Source: Antrodiella citrinella (taxonomy: Eukaryota > Basidiomycota > Agaricomycetes > Polyporales > Steccherinaceae). From it: a stretch of DNA of 31,872 nt. The position numbers and the translations under genes were made by a program. How positions within the stretch are numbered: position 1 is the stretch's first letter; every line of letters starts with the position of its first letter. The notes beneath the pieces were generated by a model that had not been told where the DNA came from, did not search any database, and saw nothing but the letters and a program-made list of their open reading frames with translations. Of this stretch, positions 1 through 9,290 are shown one piece after another. Where the stretch lies: NCBI GenBank assembly GCA_004802725.1, contig SGPM01000305.1, positions 1 through 31,872 on the forward strand, given 5' to 3'.

Positions 1-922
1 GTTCCGGAGGTAAGGGTAAAGACCGGGAAGTACCTATGATCTCGGACGACAATCGCCACAAGCCGATACAGACCAACAATGGTTCCGCGGAGGATTTGTC
101 TCTTGACATTGGATTTTGGTCCCAGCCCCAAGTTGTGGCTGATCACAGTGTCAAAGCGACGCAATCGTCCCCTTTGGATATTGGATTCCTCTCGCAGCCA
201 CACGAAGAGGCAAACAACAATGTTATTGGTGGTGAGGTATCCTCATCTAGTAATTTGGTTTCAGTGCTGATGTCTCCGAAACTTCCCAGTGGGTAGGACC
301 GCATTGGCGGGTAACGTAACGGGGGATCCTGGAATTATTTCCGAAGGATCTCAAAATGTCCCGCGGCGTACCGAAGATACGCTCTCGGAAGTTGAGACTG
401 GCTTGCGACCACCTCCTACGTCCATCAGACAGCATGAAAGCCCCGCCGGTACGTTCTATGCTTGATCATGATTTGTCTCTGACCCAATTCAACTTTTGTT
501 AGTTGCATCGCGATCCCTCCCCGAGAGCCGCAGTTCGAAACACCTCCACCTGCCACGGTTGTCGGCGGACCCTCAACCAGTTAGCGGTGAAGAGGAGGAA
601 GCAGATGAAGAGCATGAAGTGCAACTTAAAGAAGTTGAATCAGAGGATGGATCCGAATCAGAGTTGCATTACAGGTATGGGATTACTCGCTTCAAAATAG
701 AGAACACCATGGAGGTAATGTCCTTTGTCCATGAATAATTGCCGTGTTCTGATCTTGCGGCAGGCGATGAAAGAGATAATTGATACTAGCGAAGATCCGG
801 TGAAGACGGGACGTTTGCTAGGTGACCTTCTGCACGACACATCGAACAAGTTTAGGACTTACCGGGACATGGAAGTGAACCATGTCACGGGCGCGTCCTA
901 CTACAGGGCAAATGCATTCTAG
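1..922 (+). CDS. Unknown protein, 5'-partial, four exons
   Basis: I do not recognise this gene. Exons fit at 1-231, 290-448, 503-714 and 764-922. The introns are 58, 54 and 49 nt, with donors GTGAGG, GTACGT and GTAATG, CAG or TAG acceptors, and CTGAT/CTGAC-like branch sites. Phase is kept at every junction and the stop is at 920-922. An ATG lies at 36, but the same frame is open to the left edge, so the gene probably begins outside the window. The product from that ATG is 241 aa. Near the N-terminus a motif of the form LDIGFxSQP occurs twice about 25 residues apart, suggesting a small internal duplication. The third exon carries a strongly acidic tract (Glu/Asp rich, around residues 145-170). 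The last exon is basic and polar. There is no signal peptide or membrane segment. It could be a regulatory or transposon-linked protein; I assign no function. Confidence 0.5.
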
Positions 923-1375
923 GACAATTGTTGAATTGGTTCCATGGCCTTCATTGTCCTACGACCTGGCGTTGGCATGGTAGACGATCTGGTATAAACT
1001 CAGTTGCGTGTATATCTTTTTTGAATTTTATTTCGTTGTTCCGCTGTGCGTCAAACCACCGAGTGCTTTACTTTAACCCAGCCGGTCAGTCAGATGAGAA
1101 CCTTACAATTCACATTCGCAGTTGGCGAAACATGCAGTTAGTGTATTTGTAGCAGGTATCTAGTCGGCTCGGCTGTTTCCGGTGGCTTGGATGACTCCTA
1201 CAACCCACGAGACCACCGATAACCCTGTCACGATTGCGCACAATGATAGAAATAACATACCGGACGTTTTGGACATCAGAGAAGAACCCTTATGACTATT
1301 CACAAGTCTGGTGCATACCCTCTTACCAATAAAAACACCTCCACCACATCTCTTGGAGCCGCAGCACTCAGTGGA
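923..1375. other. Intergenic, no gene seen
   Basis: About 450 bases between the unknown gene and the first satellite unit. I see no convincing exon, RNA gene or transposon end. The short open frames here are not supported by composition or splice sites. Confidence 0.5.
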
Positions 1376-2250
1376 GTCCGGACACCCATGAATGCGACCC
1401 CGGATGTCCTGACACTCATGATATATGTACGACCACTTCCCCTTGCGTGTGAAGTTTGCAGGTGCTCATTGGGATTCTACATATTAACATATCACTTAGA
1501 TATGTGCCCACTCACCTGTCCGAATACAGATCCCACATGTTGCGCTGAGCGTCCGGACGCCCATGTAACACGCTGACCCCGGACGTCTGGACACCCATGA
1601 TACATTTGTCGATCTTCTCCCCAGTCAAATAAGCAAGTACGGGCCTGCATACACGGTACACAGTACCACATGCCTGGAATTCTACCACCCACCTGTCCGA
1701 ATTAGCATCCCAAATGTTGTGCTGCGTGTCCGGACACCCATGTGAGTTGCTGCTCCGGACGTCCGGACACCCAAGATAGATGTATGCACTGACACCGCCC
1801 AGTGGATATAGGTCAGTAGTACCCTATAAATATCATATGCGACCGCCATCCCAAATGTTGCACTGAGTGTCCGGACACTCATATGCGATGCTGCCCCGGA
1901 CGTCCGGACACCCATATGCGATGTTGCCCCGGATGTCCGGACACTCATGATGTATGTACGAACATTGTCCCTCTTTTGGGAGGCTTGTAGGTACTCGTAG
2001 GGATGTTTAATCGTAATCTACCTATCTGAAGAGCTACCACTCCCCGTCCGGACACCTATCCCATCTGATCCACCTGTCCGGCTGGTAGTGCCAGTGGTGT
2101 CCGGGCCCTCAAGTGATATAGCGCCCGGGACACTCCGGACACCCATGTCTAATGCTGGCCCGGATATCCGGGCGGCCAACCCATATGGGGAGATACATAC
2201 GTGGGACCCTGTCCGCCTGACCCATGTGATATGGTGTCCGGACACCATCA
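1376..2250. repeat. Palindrome-containing ~175-bp satellite array
   Basis: Diverged tandem units begin with GTCCGGACACCCATG or a close variant at 1376, 1551, 1728 and 1869, giving spacings of 175, 177 and 141. More core copies follow to about 2250. Within a unit the core is followed by a second core, typically of the form CCGGACGTCCGG plus ACACCCAT, which is itself a 12-bp perfect palindrome (for example 1755-1766 and 1896-1907). Each unit also shares a segment with CACCTGTCCGAAT, then a CCCAAATGTTG-like run. The minus strand gives repetitive peptides that only mirror the DNA repeat, so I do not call them genes. The array ends just before the truncated Plavaka transposase. It could be a sub-terminal repeat block of that element or an independent satellite. 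Confidence 0.75.
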
Positions 2251-2269
2251 GCTGACCATATCATATGGG
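2221..2269. repeat. Nested inverted repeat (hairpin)
   Basis: Arms at 2221-2235 and 2255-2269 are inverted copies with 14 of 15 positions matching. Between and overlapping them, 2231-2248 is a perfect 18-bp palindrome centred on TCCGGA. A further inverted pair (GGCCATCATAT / ATATGGCC) follows at about 2297-2316 around an unresolved base. Such structures can form cruciforms and can mark transposon ends, but no target duplication is visible. Confidence 0.6.
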
Positions 2270-2405
2270 GTAATCTCAGATCGTCGGCCGACATCCGGCC
2301 ATCATATNATATGGCCTAATTGGGATTAAGCTTGACCATCTTATATGTATTAACCGACTGTATAGTGTGCCAGCAGACGCACATTTGACATTATGAAATC
2401 TCTAG

Positions 2406-4541
2406 AAGACAGTGGAGCGCGACAATCCGGCCAGTACTAGCACGACTATCGTGCCGGTCATCATTTCCTCCGACAAGACACGTCTCACACAGTTCAAGGG
2501 GAAATCTGCGTACCCGGTATACATGACCATTGGCAACCTTCCGAAAGAAGTTCGGCGAAAGCCCTCCATGCAAGGTCAAATTCTCCTTGCTTATCTCCTG
2601 ACGTCTCGCCTCGAACACATCACAACCAAGGCTGCACGTCGACGATCTACGGCGAACTTGTTTCATGCTTGCATGCGGAAGATACTCGAACCGCTGCATG
2701 GTCCAGGTGAACAGGGTGTAGAGCTTGTCAGCGGCGACGGTGTTGTGCGTCGATGCCATCCGATCTTCGCTGCACACGTAGGCGATTATCCGGAGCAAGT
2801 TCTTGTCACCGGAGTCAAGACCGGCCAGTGCCCGTGTTGCACGATTCCAGCGGACCAGCTTGGAGACCACCATCATGACTACGGTTGGCGCGATTTCGAT
2901 GCAGTCCTGAGGGCGTTGAGCATCGCTGATGATATCCTCCGCAAGAATGCCTGCAGCGCCGCCGGCCTCAAACCCATCCATCAACCATATTGGCAAGATC
3001 TCCCTTATGCAAACCCTTTCCGTGCTATCACTCCCGATATACTTCACCAACTGTACCAAGGAGTGATCAAGCATCTCGTAGCGTGGATCAAGACGGCCTA
3101 TAGCGAAGTCGAGATTGACGCACGGTGCCGACGCCTTCCCAAGAACCACCATGTCCGCGTCTTTACCAAGGGAATATCATCCCTCTACCAACTCACTGGT
3201 CGCGAGCACGCTGACATTGCTCGAATCATCCTCGGTCTCATCATTGACATGCCACTACCGGGTGGTGCCTCTCCTGTCCGTCTCGTCCGCTCGGTCCGTG
3301 CTATCTTGGACTTTCTATATCTTGCGCAGTATCCGGTCCATACAGAGCAGACTCTGACGCTTCTCGATGACGCACTGGATCGCTTCCACAACAACAAGCA
3401 GATATTTGTTGATCTAGGTGTGCGTAATTCATGGGCAATACCGAAACTTCATTTCCTCCGCCATTACTCTTATTTCATCCGACGTCTTGGCACCACTGAT
3501 AACTACAACACGGAGAGCACGGAACGGCTCCACATCGATCTTGCGAAGGATGTGTATGCTGCTACCAATGCCAAAGATGAATTTCCGCAGATGACCCTCT
3601 GGTTGGAGCGGCGTGAGAAGCTTTTTCGCCATGAGAACTACATCGGGTGGTGTCTCAGTGGTCGTCCCCCTCGATTGCCGTCTCATATGGCTTATAAACC
3701 CCCTGCAGATCATCTAACGATGACGAAGCATCCATCGGAGAATTCTGTTCTCTTTGAACGAGTGGCGGCAGAGTATGGTGCTCCATTCTTTGCGGATGCA
3801 CTTGCTCGGTATATTGTCAAGTTCTGTAATCCGGCGTACACACCGGCCCAGGTGGAACAAGCTTCTAATGATGTTCCATTTATTTTTCGGTGAGTTATTT
3901 GTGTGACTTGCTGGTATTGTGTGTATGCTCAACCTCACTTCCAGATCAATTCCTGTATATCACAAGGCCAAGATGTGGCTCGGCGACCTCAATAACCATC
4001 GAGTACTGACGGATGAGTCCGACGTGATTCATGCCACACCTCCGAGGAAAGACAAGCGCGGGCGGGTTATTGATGGTCATTTTGATTCAGTTATGGTGAA
4101 TGATGGTGTCGGTGCATACAGTGGTGTCGCAGGTGAGAATTGACTTTGACTGATGACACCGGGCTATGATACTCAAGTCTTTCTTCAGGTTACCGTGTAG
4201 CGCAAGTTCGTGTTATCTTCACGCTCCCGAAAGCTGCAGCGCCGTTGTTTGGTGCCATTGGACGTCTGCCTCCAAAATTCCTTGCATACGTTGAATGGTT
4301 CACTGCTTTCAGTGCTCCTGATCCTAATCACCGTCTCTTTAAGATCAAACGTGTGATCCGAGATGGTGACAAGCTAGCATCTGTCATCCCTTTGCGTGCA
4401 ATTCGTCGCAGTGTATACTTGTTTCCCATGTTTGGTCCAGTAGCACCCAGAGATTGGAGCAGCGGAAATGTTTTGGATAGATGTAGTACCTTCTACTTAG
4501 ATTCTTTTTCTGATAGACACGCATTCCACACAATTCATTGA
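2406..4541 (+). mobile_element. Plavaka-type transposase, N-terminal half missing
   Basis: This is the C-terminal part of a transposase of the Plavaka family (CACTA/EnSpm superfamily), a class abundant in Agaricomycetes. Exons are 2406-3889, 3945-4132 and 4189-4541; the introns are 55 and 56 nt and phase is kept. Family landmarks in order: SSDKTRLTQF and SAYPVYMTIGN near the start, RRRSTANLFHACM, SGDGVVRRCHPIF, HVGDYPEQVLVTG, a CPCC zinc-like pair, the MWLGDLNNHR and SRSIPVYHKAK region, and at the end FGPVAPRDWS and NVLDRCSTFYLDSFSDRH. Known full-length Plavaka proteins are much longer, with an N-terminal zinc finger and the first catalytic segment; these are absent. The frame is closed by a TAG at 2403-2405, which could instead be an intron acceptor. 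No stop interrupts the remaining ~670 codons, so the copy is young or recently truncated. I could not define terminal inverted repeats. Confidence 0.85.
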
Positions 4542-4742
4542 TTTTATACACTTTTAGAAATGTGTCTATCTAAAATAAACATATTTACAAGAGGCAAAAG
4601 GTCTTGTGTAAATTAGCTCAATTTTAGAGGTTTTTAGAAGACACTAGACAATAGACAGAAATTATACCTCATTAGAGCAACTACACTGTAGCTATGAGTT
4701 CTATAAGAGCCATGTATAATTCATGCTTAATTACACATTTGA
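4542..4742. other. AT-rich segment downstream of Plavaka ORF
   Basis: A 200-bp AT-rich stretch, unlike the GC-richer neighbours, with no gene. It holds an imperfect inverted repeat (GTGTCTATCTAAAA near 4563 against TTTTAGAAGACAC near 4635). It may be the 3' untranslated and terminal part of the Plavaka element, ending where the retroelement remnant begins. Confidence 0.4.
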
Positions 4743-4931
4743 GTTTTTCCTGATGTTGCCGATGACGAACGCGAGATCACCCCTCATGACGCCGAGGCCG
4801 CACAGATCCTGCGAGCATTCTCCCAGGACGGATTCATGTTCCGCGATGAGCTCGCCCAATTCATCGACAGTGGCGATTTCTGGCACCAAGGCGACTTTGT
4901 CATCCTGGAGGCTGGTAGTGAATCGCAGTAG
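4743..4931 (+). mobile_element. Retroelement polyprotein 3' remnant
   Basis: A 62-codon open stretch, acidic, reading VFPDVADDEREI and later FRDELAQFIDSGDFWHQGDF, ends with TAG at 4929-4931. It lies directly upstream of a purine-rich tract and an LTR, the position of the 3' end of the coding region in an LTR retrotransposon. No reverse transcriptase, integrase or left LTR is in the window. I infer a 5'-truncated element from position only; I do not recognise the peptide itself. Confidence 0.4.
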
Positions 4932-4940
4932 GGTACTGCA

Positions 4941-4959
4941 AGACCTAGACGGGAGGTAG
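4941..4959 (+). other. Putative polypurine tract
   Basis: The purine-rich run containing GACGGGAGGTAG abuts the LTR start exactly, as the plus-strand primer site of an LTR retrotransposon does. Confidence 0.45.
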
Positions 4960-5415
4960 TGTTACAAACACGCGTGCGCTCTATTCTTTTTCCCTTTTCT
5001 TTTCCCTTTGTTTCCTGTTATCTCTTTATTCCCTCGTCCACTTCCTTCGTCGTACCCTTACCCGCATATGGACTCCCATACGAATACCTAGTACGACTCA
5101 CCCCCCTTTCCCTTTCCCTTACTGCGGATGAACTGTCACCGTCCAACGCTCACCGTTCCAACGGTTCCCCTTTGAACGTTCCCCCTTTCCTTCCGCAGTC
5201 CTTTAGTACTCGAACGATCCTCCTTCAGATTCCGCAGTTCTCATACCTGTATAAATACCTGTACGTGTCGGTCAAGTTGTTCCCCAACTTGACCTCCTTG
5301 TTAATAGAGGTTATCTTCCACTCTGAACATCGTCCTTGTCTGCACATCGTCCTCATCGTCTCACTTGAACCTCGTCCTAGTCAGAACTCGTGCCGAAGTT
5401 ACGCCTCACGTAACA
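4960..5415 (+). mobile_element. 456-bp LTR (3' LTR of a truncated retrotransposon)
   Basis: The segment starts TGTTAC and ends GTAACA, a 6-bp perfect terminal inverted repeat with the canonical TG...CA ends. The left side is preceded by a purine-rich tract and a coding remnant, so this is the 3' LTR rather than a solo LTR. Inside are pyrimidine-rich CCCTTT/TTTTCCC runs and a TATAAATA box at 5250-5257. No second copy of the LTR is in the window. The family (Ty3/Gypsy against Ty1/Copia) cannot be fixed from the LTR alone. The bases after it, CCTCC, would be the right target duplication if a left partner were known. Confidence 0.7.
5250..5257 (+). promoter_or_regulatory. TATA box inside the LTR
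   Basis: TATAAATA lies 290 bp into the LTR and 207 bp upstream of the ATG of the seven-helix protein gene. In an LTR this would be the U3 promoter; here it may also drive the host gene next door. Confidence 0.45.
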
Positions 5416-5463
5416 CCTCCACCTTGATCATACTCCTGTGATCCTCATTTGCGCTCATAATTC

Positions 5464-6842
5464 ATGCCTCCTTACAATTTCCCCCAGGGCCCGGTGAACG
5501 AGACCAATGCCCAGATATTCGCAGATATCATGGACATCAACGCCGCCGATATCTCGTTCGTTGCTTACGGTAAGTAGACATTGGTCCTGTTTGGCACACT
5601 TCACTCAACTCCGTACTCGCAGGTGTTCTTGCCACACTGTATTTTCTCTGCCTCACGTTGCTCTGGGAGGAACGGCACAAGAAGCCAAAAGCAACATGGG
5701 TCTGGATCACCTACATCACCGTGGTTTTCATCTATGGTACCATCGGGAATGGCGTCAACATGTTCCTCAACCAGGACGCCTTCGTCGACCATCGAAGTTA
5801 TCCTGGTGGACCGGGGCAGTTCGAGATTGAGCAGTACGCCTTGACATACAATGCTGTTGGGACCGTCGTGGTCACGAGTGGCACGTGGTTCACTGACGGG
5901 CTCATGGTAAGGTTTTCATCGGTGCAATGTTTGCGGCGGGATGGTCAGTTGATTGAGAGCATAGATCTACCGATTCTACACTATCCTGGGTGCCACATGG
6001 TGGATTATGGTTGTCCCAGTAGCTCTCTACGTCACCTCGATCGGTAAGTCTGCATTCCTCAGAGCGAAATCTATAACTTATTCCTGCACAGTGATGTCCA
6101 TTCTCCTCATGCACCAACTTGTCTCTCCCGGTGGTACCTTCTGGGTACCCGAGAGCATAAACTTTGCTTTGGTATACTGGTCGACGTCCATCGCGATCAA
6201 CGTCATTCTCACGCTCGGGATAGTCGGGTTCCTATTGTATATGCGTCTGCGCGTGCGACACGCGTTGGGCAAGCATTACAACTCAATGTACATCACGATC
6301 TCCACCATGCTCATTGAGTCTGTGTTCTTGTACACAGCGTTCGCGCTTGCGTTCTTGGTCCCGCTCGCAAGGAACAATGAGGTGAATCTATTGTTCTTGC
6401 AAGTGTTGCCGCAAATTCAGGTGAGCAATTTTTTTCTTTTGGTTCTCCTCATCGCTGGCTGACCTTCACGTCTCCTCTCACTCAACTTGGTGCTCACGCA
6501 TCTCGTCAAACACAGTTCATCGCTCCACTCCTGATTATCCTCCGTGTTGCCCAAGGTCGCGCCCTCACGCGCAAAAGCGTTGACGAGACCTTGCAATCCG
6601 TATCCAACTCAGCCGGCGGTAGCCTCCGGTTCGGCGGCCTCGGCTCCAACACGACGTACACCTCCACGACGCTCAACCTAGACAAGGAGCCGGTCCAACA
6701 GCCAGGGCAGAGCGTCGAGATGTTGGCATTCAGGCCAATGGGAAAGGAGCAGGAGACTGCGGCAAATGATGGGGTCCAGGGGGTCGTGACGGTGAGATTG
6801 GGCGAGATGGGTGTGCCGCAGCGTGGGGACTCAGAGGAGTGA
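5464..6842 (+). CDS. Seven-helix membrane protein, fungal-specific family
   Basis: Five exons: 5464-5569, 5623-5906, 5965-6043, 6092-6420 and 6516-6842. The introns are 53, 58, 48 and 95 nt, all GT-AG, and phase is kept throughout. The product is 374 aa. Seven hydrophobic stretches can be seen: around ISFVAYGVLATLYFL, VWITYITVVFIYG, YNAVGTVVVTSG, WWIMVVPVALYVTS, INVILTLGIVGFLL, a helix after the MYIT motif, and FIAPLLIILRVAQG. Conserved-looking marks are DHRSYPGGPGQF in the loop after helix 2 and WFTDGLM-IYRF at the end of helix 3. These resemble the large Agaricomycete family of orphan seven-helix proteins with a DGLLLYR-like motif. The cytosolic tail (about residues 285-374) is soluble. It probably sits in a cell membrane; ligand and coupling are unknown. 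The ATG is 48 bp after the LTR end, so the promoter is probably within or across the LTR. All splice sites and frames are intact, in contrast to the relic that converges on it from the right. Confidence 0.85.
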
Positions 6843-6958
6843 GAGAGGTGACGAGGCGGTCTTGTTGGTTTTATATATGCGCATATGCGGAAATTCCATT
6901 GACTATGATACACTTGCCGTGAAATTACATGTCCATTGGTAGTCTTCTTACCTCTCAC

Positions 6959-7493
6959 TCATGAGCTTCGTTGGCTTTCAGCGAACGAATATTCATCTGG
7001 CCTCAATTGTTGAACCTGTGGGCATGGTCCAGAAGACACGTCCATTAAAATCTCGGAGAGTAATACCTTGGAAGCGCCCGTAACTCGTACGTCGTCATGT
7101 ACATCCGCATCCGAATTCGTGATGCGAGTCATCTCGATACGAATGCCTAGGTGAGAGTCGGTCGGTGTGCGGAGGTAGTTCCGTGAAGACTTCGTCACCG
7201 TCGATGATTCAAGGTTGAACGTGGAGATGAAGAGTTCTTCCACCGCAGCCGCCCACAATTCGTATACGAGAGTTGAACGTTGAACATCTATCGAGAGCTA
7301 TTCAGCTGGTGGACCGCAGTGTCGTTCGGCCAGAAGGAGACTTACCGCCAGCATACAATTCGAGTATAGTTTGCTTATTGTCGCCAAAGGAACCACGAAC
7401 ATGAAAGTTGACCTGGAGGCTAGGAAGAGACTGAAGGATACGATGTTGATGACGGCACAGAGGAAAACTAATTCGATGGTGAACGTAATGACT
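6959..7493 (-). pseudogene. C-terminal half of a second seven-helix protein (relic)
   Basis: On the minus strand an exon begins at 7493 after a good TAG acceptor. It encodes two hydrophobic helices: RVITFTIELVFLCAVINI..., then FMFVVPLATISKLYSNCMLA. This matches the helix 6-7 region of the Agaricomycete DUF6534-type membrane proteins, where KLYxNSLLATLN is typical. A GTAAGT donor follows, with a possible continuation LNSSR that then meets a stop. Further on (6959-7258) a soluble stretch containing GIRIEMTRITNSD resembles the cytosolic tail of the family. The frame is not cleanly continuous. Exons for helices 1-4 are found only at 8500-9120, on the far side of a plus-strand coiled-coil gene. 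I therefore read this as one half of an interrupted, decayed gene. The family name is from memory of motifs, not a search. Confidence 0.5.
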
Positions 7494-7648
7494 CTACAAC
7501 AGACGCCAGCCAAGCATGAACAAATATAAGGCTACAACGCGCTTACAGGTGCAACATTATGTTGAAGTCGCGACCACATACTTCTGCTCTCCCATCATCC
7601 GGAAACCACCCATCCTTCCCTCATTTAACCTACTCGTACCTTCAAGAT

Positions 7649-8398
7649 ATGAACGCTTTCATGCCTCCTGTCGTCCCGGGCATCCCCAATATTGCTGCGC
7701 CTCAGAATCCATGTCACGCGGACGATGTTCTGTACGCCTATAGACACACATTGTTGACATTGGACGCAATCAAAAGTTTGTCCACATTATGGGTACCCTC
7801 TATCAATACACTAACTGGACTAGGGGGCGGAAAAGCGACTTCGACTCACTTTACGGAGGCCCTTGCCTACACACGCGATGTACTGCATGTAGTGCAGCCT
7901 CCGAGTGAGTAGCTTGTTTGACTCATCTATTAAACGTGTCTCACTACAAACACCATCAGCTGCGATCAATAACGATGATATTCGTGCTCTTCTTGCGGAA
8001 ATCAAGGCCGACGTACAGACCGTAAAGGCCGACATAAGGACCGTAAAGAACGACATACAGACCATACAGAACGACATACAGACCATACAGAACAACATAC
8101 AGACCATACAGAGCGACGCGCGAACCTTGAAGGACAGAGTCGCCGCTGTTGAGACAAGTCTGACGACCGAAGTGCGCGACGCCGAAAAGCGTCTCACGGA
8201 TAGGATAGTTATCATGGATGACCATTTGACTGATGTTCACATCGCTGCTGCGAAGGTCAGCTTTCATACTCTTTACCATATCTGTTCTCTAACCACATCC
8301 TATCCATGCATGATGATAGACTTCAGCAAATAGAGGAGCATGCTGACGTTCACGACAATATGACACGTCACGCTTCCCGCAGCCCAGGTCTAAAATAA
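7649..8398 (+). CDS. Small coiled-coil protein with heptad repeats
   Basis: Exons 7649-7904, 7960-8255 and 8327-8398 join in phase over introns of 55 and 71 nt (GTGAGT...CAG and GTCAGC...CAG). The product is 207 aa from the ATG at 7649; an in-frame ATG at 7559 would add 30 residues and cannot be excluded. The first ~85 residues are a globular-looking region (MNAFMPPVVPGIPN..., then LLTLDAIKSLSTLW). From about residue 95 a long coiled coil is built of near-identical seven-residue units of the type VKADIRT, VKNDIQT, IQNDIQT and IQNNIQT, then a less regular coil to the C-terminus. The function is unknown; proteins of this shape oligomerise. It lies between the two halves of a broken minus-strand membrane-protein gene, so it may have been inserted there or may have arisen inside it. 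Confidence 0.6.
8005..8115 (+). repeat. 21-bp tandem repeat encoding heptads
   Basis: About five consecutive 21-bp units of the form CATACAGACCATACAGAACGA encode the seven-residue repeats of the coiled coil. The central units are nearly identical at DNA level, so the coil length has probably changed recently by unit gain or loss. Confidence 0.75.
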
Positions 8399-8499
8399 TA
8401 CCATTCGCTCTCAGTGGAATGACCAAGATACTTCGAGATATGATCTTACAATTGACAGCCAGTGGAAGGTCGGGTCCGTTGTCACTTCGAAGCATACGA

Positions 8500-9290
8500 A
8501 CAACACACGACGCGCCCCCTGATACTCACGAAGTGACAAGTGTGCAAGACGAGTGGATTTCACGCTAGCCGCCACCCCAAACGATCCCTGCACGACGGCT
8601 AACTGTGTCGGTGCCAGTCATCAGCATTTTCGTGTTCTTCGTCGTGACAGTAGAACATGAAGGACGTACCAGGGAAATGGAGCCTGAAAGCTATATATTA
8701 TGACTGAGTGTGAATATTCTCCTTGCATAGAAGACCTCGTATGTGCAGCTGACTATTCTAGCCGGTTAGATAATGAGATGAAAAATACAAAACGCGATTC
8801 ACATACTGATACCGACGAGCAAAGGAAAACTGATACCTAGCAGCCCAACGTTGTCCAATTGCAAAGGATTTCCCCATCCTGCACCGAATAGTCGGAAGGC
8901 GTCATGAATGGAGAGAGTGAGTTGAGTGGTCTCAGCGCAACATATAAACACAACAATAGCTTCGCTCAAGGGCGTATCGTGGGGGAAAGCGATATAATAT
9001 AGATCTGTGTCATGAGCGAAGTAATGAGCATCCGACGGATCCTCAAAGAATATGTGACGCACATATCTGAATGACGAGCGCACCAAAAAGCCCCCAGTTG
9101 ATCAGTTGGGCCAGAATCTGCAATTTGCAAGTTATTTACCGTTCTTTCAAACGATACGAGTGGCACTTGCGAGAGGCCCGGTCCTAAACATGAGCAGATT
9201 GAACTCGGGTAACGACAAATAAACTGAATGTCACTGACTGCAACGTAACATCGAACCCTGCAGGGATTGCACCTGAGGGATTGCACCTGG
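8500..9290 (-). pseudogene. N-terminal half of a seven-helix (DUF6534-like) protein, decayed
   Basis: On the minus strand these pieces fit the Agaricomycete DUF6534-type membrane proteins. An exon ending at 9063 encodes FGALVIQI. After a 58-nt intron (9005-9062) comes exon 8807-9004, LYYIAFPHDTPLSEAIVVF... through IHDAFRLFGAGWGNP to LLGISFPLLVGI. After a 54-nt intron (8753-8806) comes an exon from 8752 with SCTYEVFYARRIFTLSHN. Another exon from 8602 reads LAVVQGSFGVAASVKSTRL. The third exon hits TAG at 8691-8693; a two-base loss in the TATATA run there would explain it, since the next frame reads on. The helix 1 region is too short, and no clean helix 5 exon follows. The matching helix 6-7 exon is at 7493, beyond the coiled-coil gene. 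I call it a relic; the family assignment is by motif memory. Confidence 0.55.

Noticed and set aside
1682..1948. Repetitive minus-strand peptide (GVRTSGA-type repeats) in the satellite
   Set aside because: It is only the translation of the DNA repeat, with no start context, splice sites or coding bias outside the repeat.
2391..3152. 253-codon minus-strand open frame opposite the Plavaka transposase
   Set aside because: It is antisense to an identified coding exon, with no family signature and no splice structure.
1376..5415. RIP-type C-to-T mutation of the repeats
   Set aside because: The satellite stays GC- and CpG-rich and the transposase has no stops, so there is no sign of strong repeat-induced mutation.
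8005..8115. Regular 21-bp repeats as a CRISPR-like array
   Set aside because: There are no unique spacers; the units are contiguous, lie in an exon and code for coiled-coil heptads in a eukaryotic gene.
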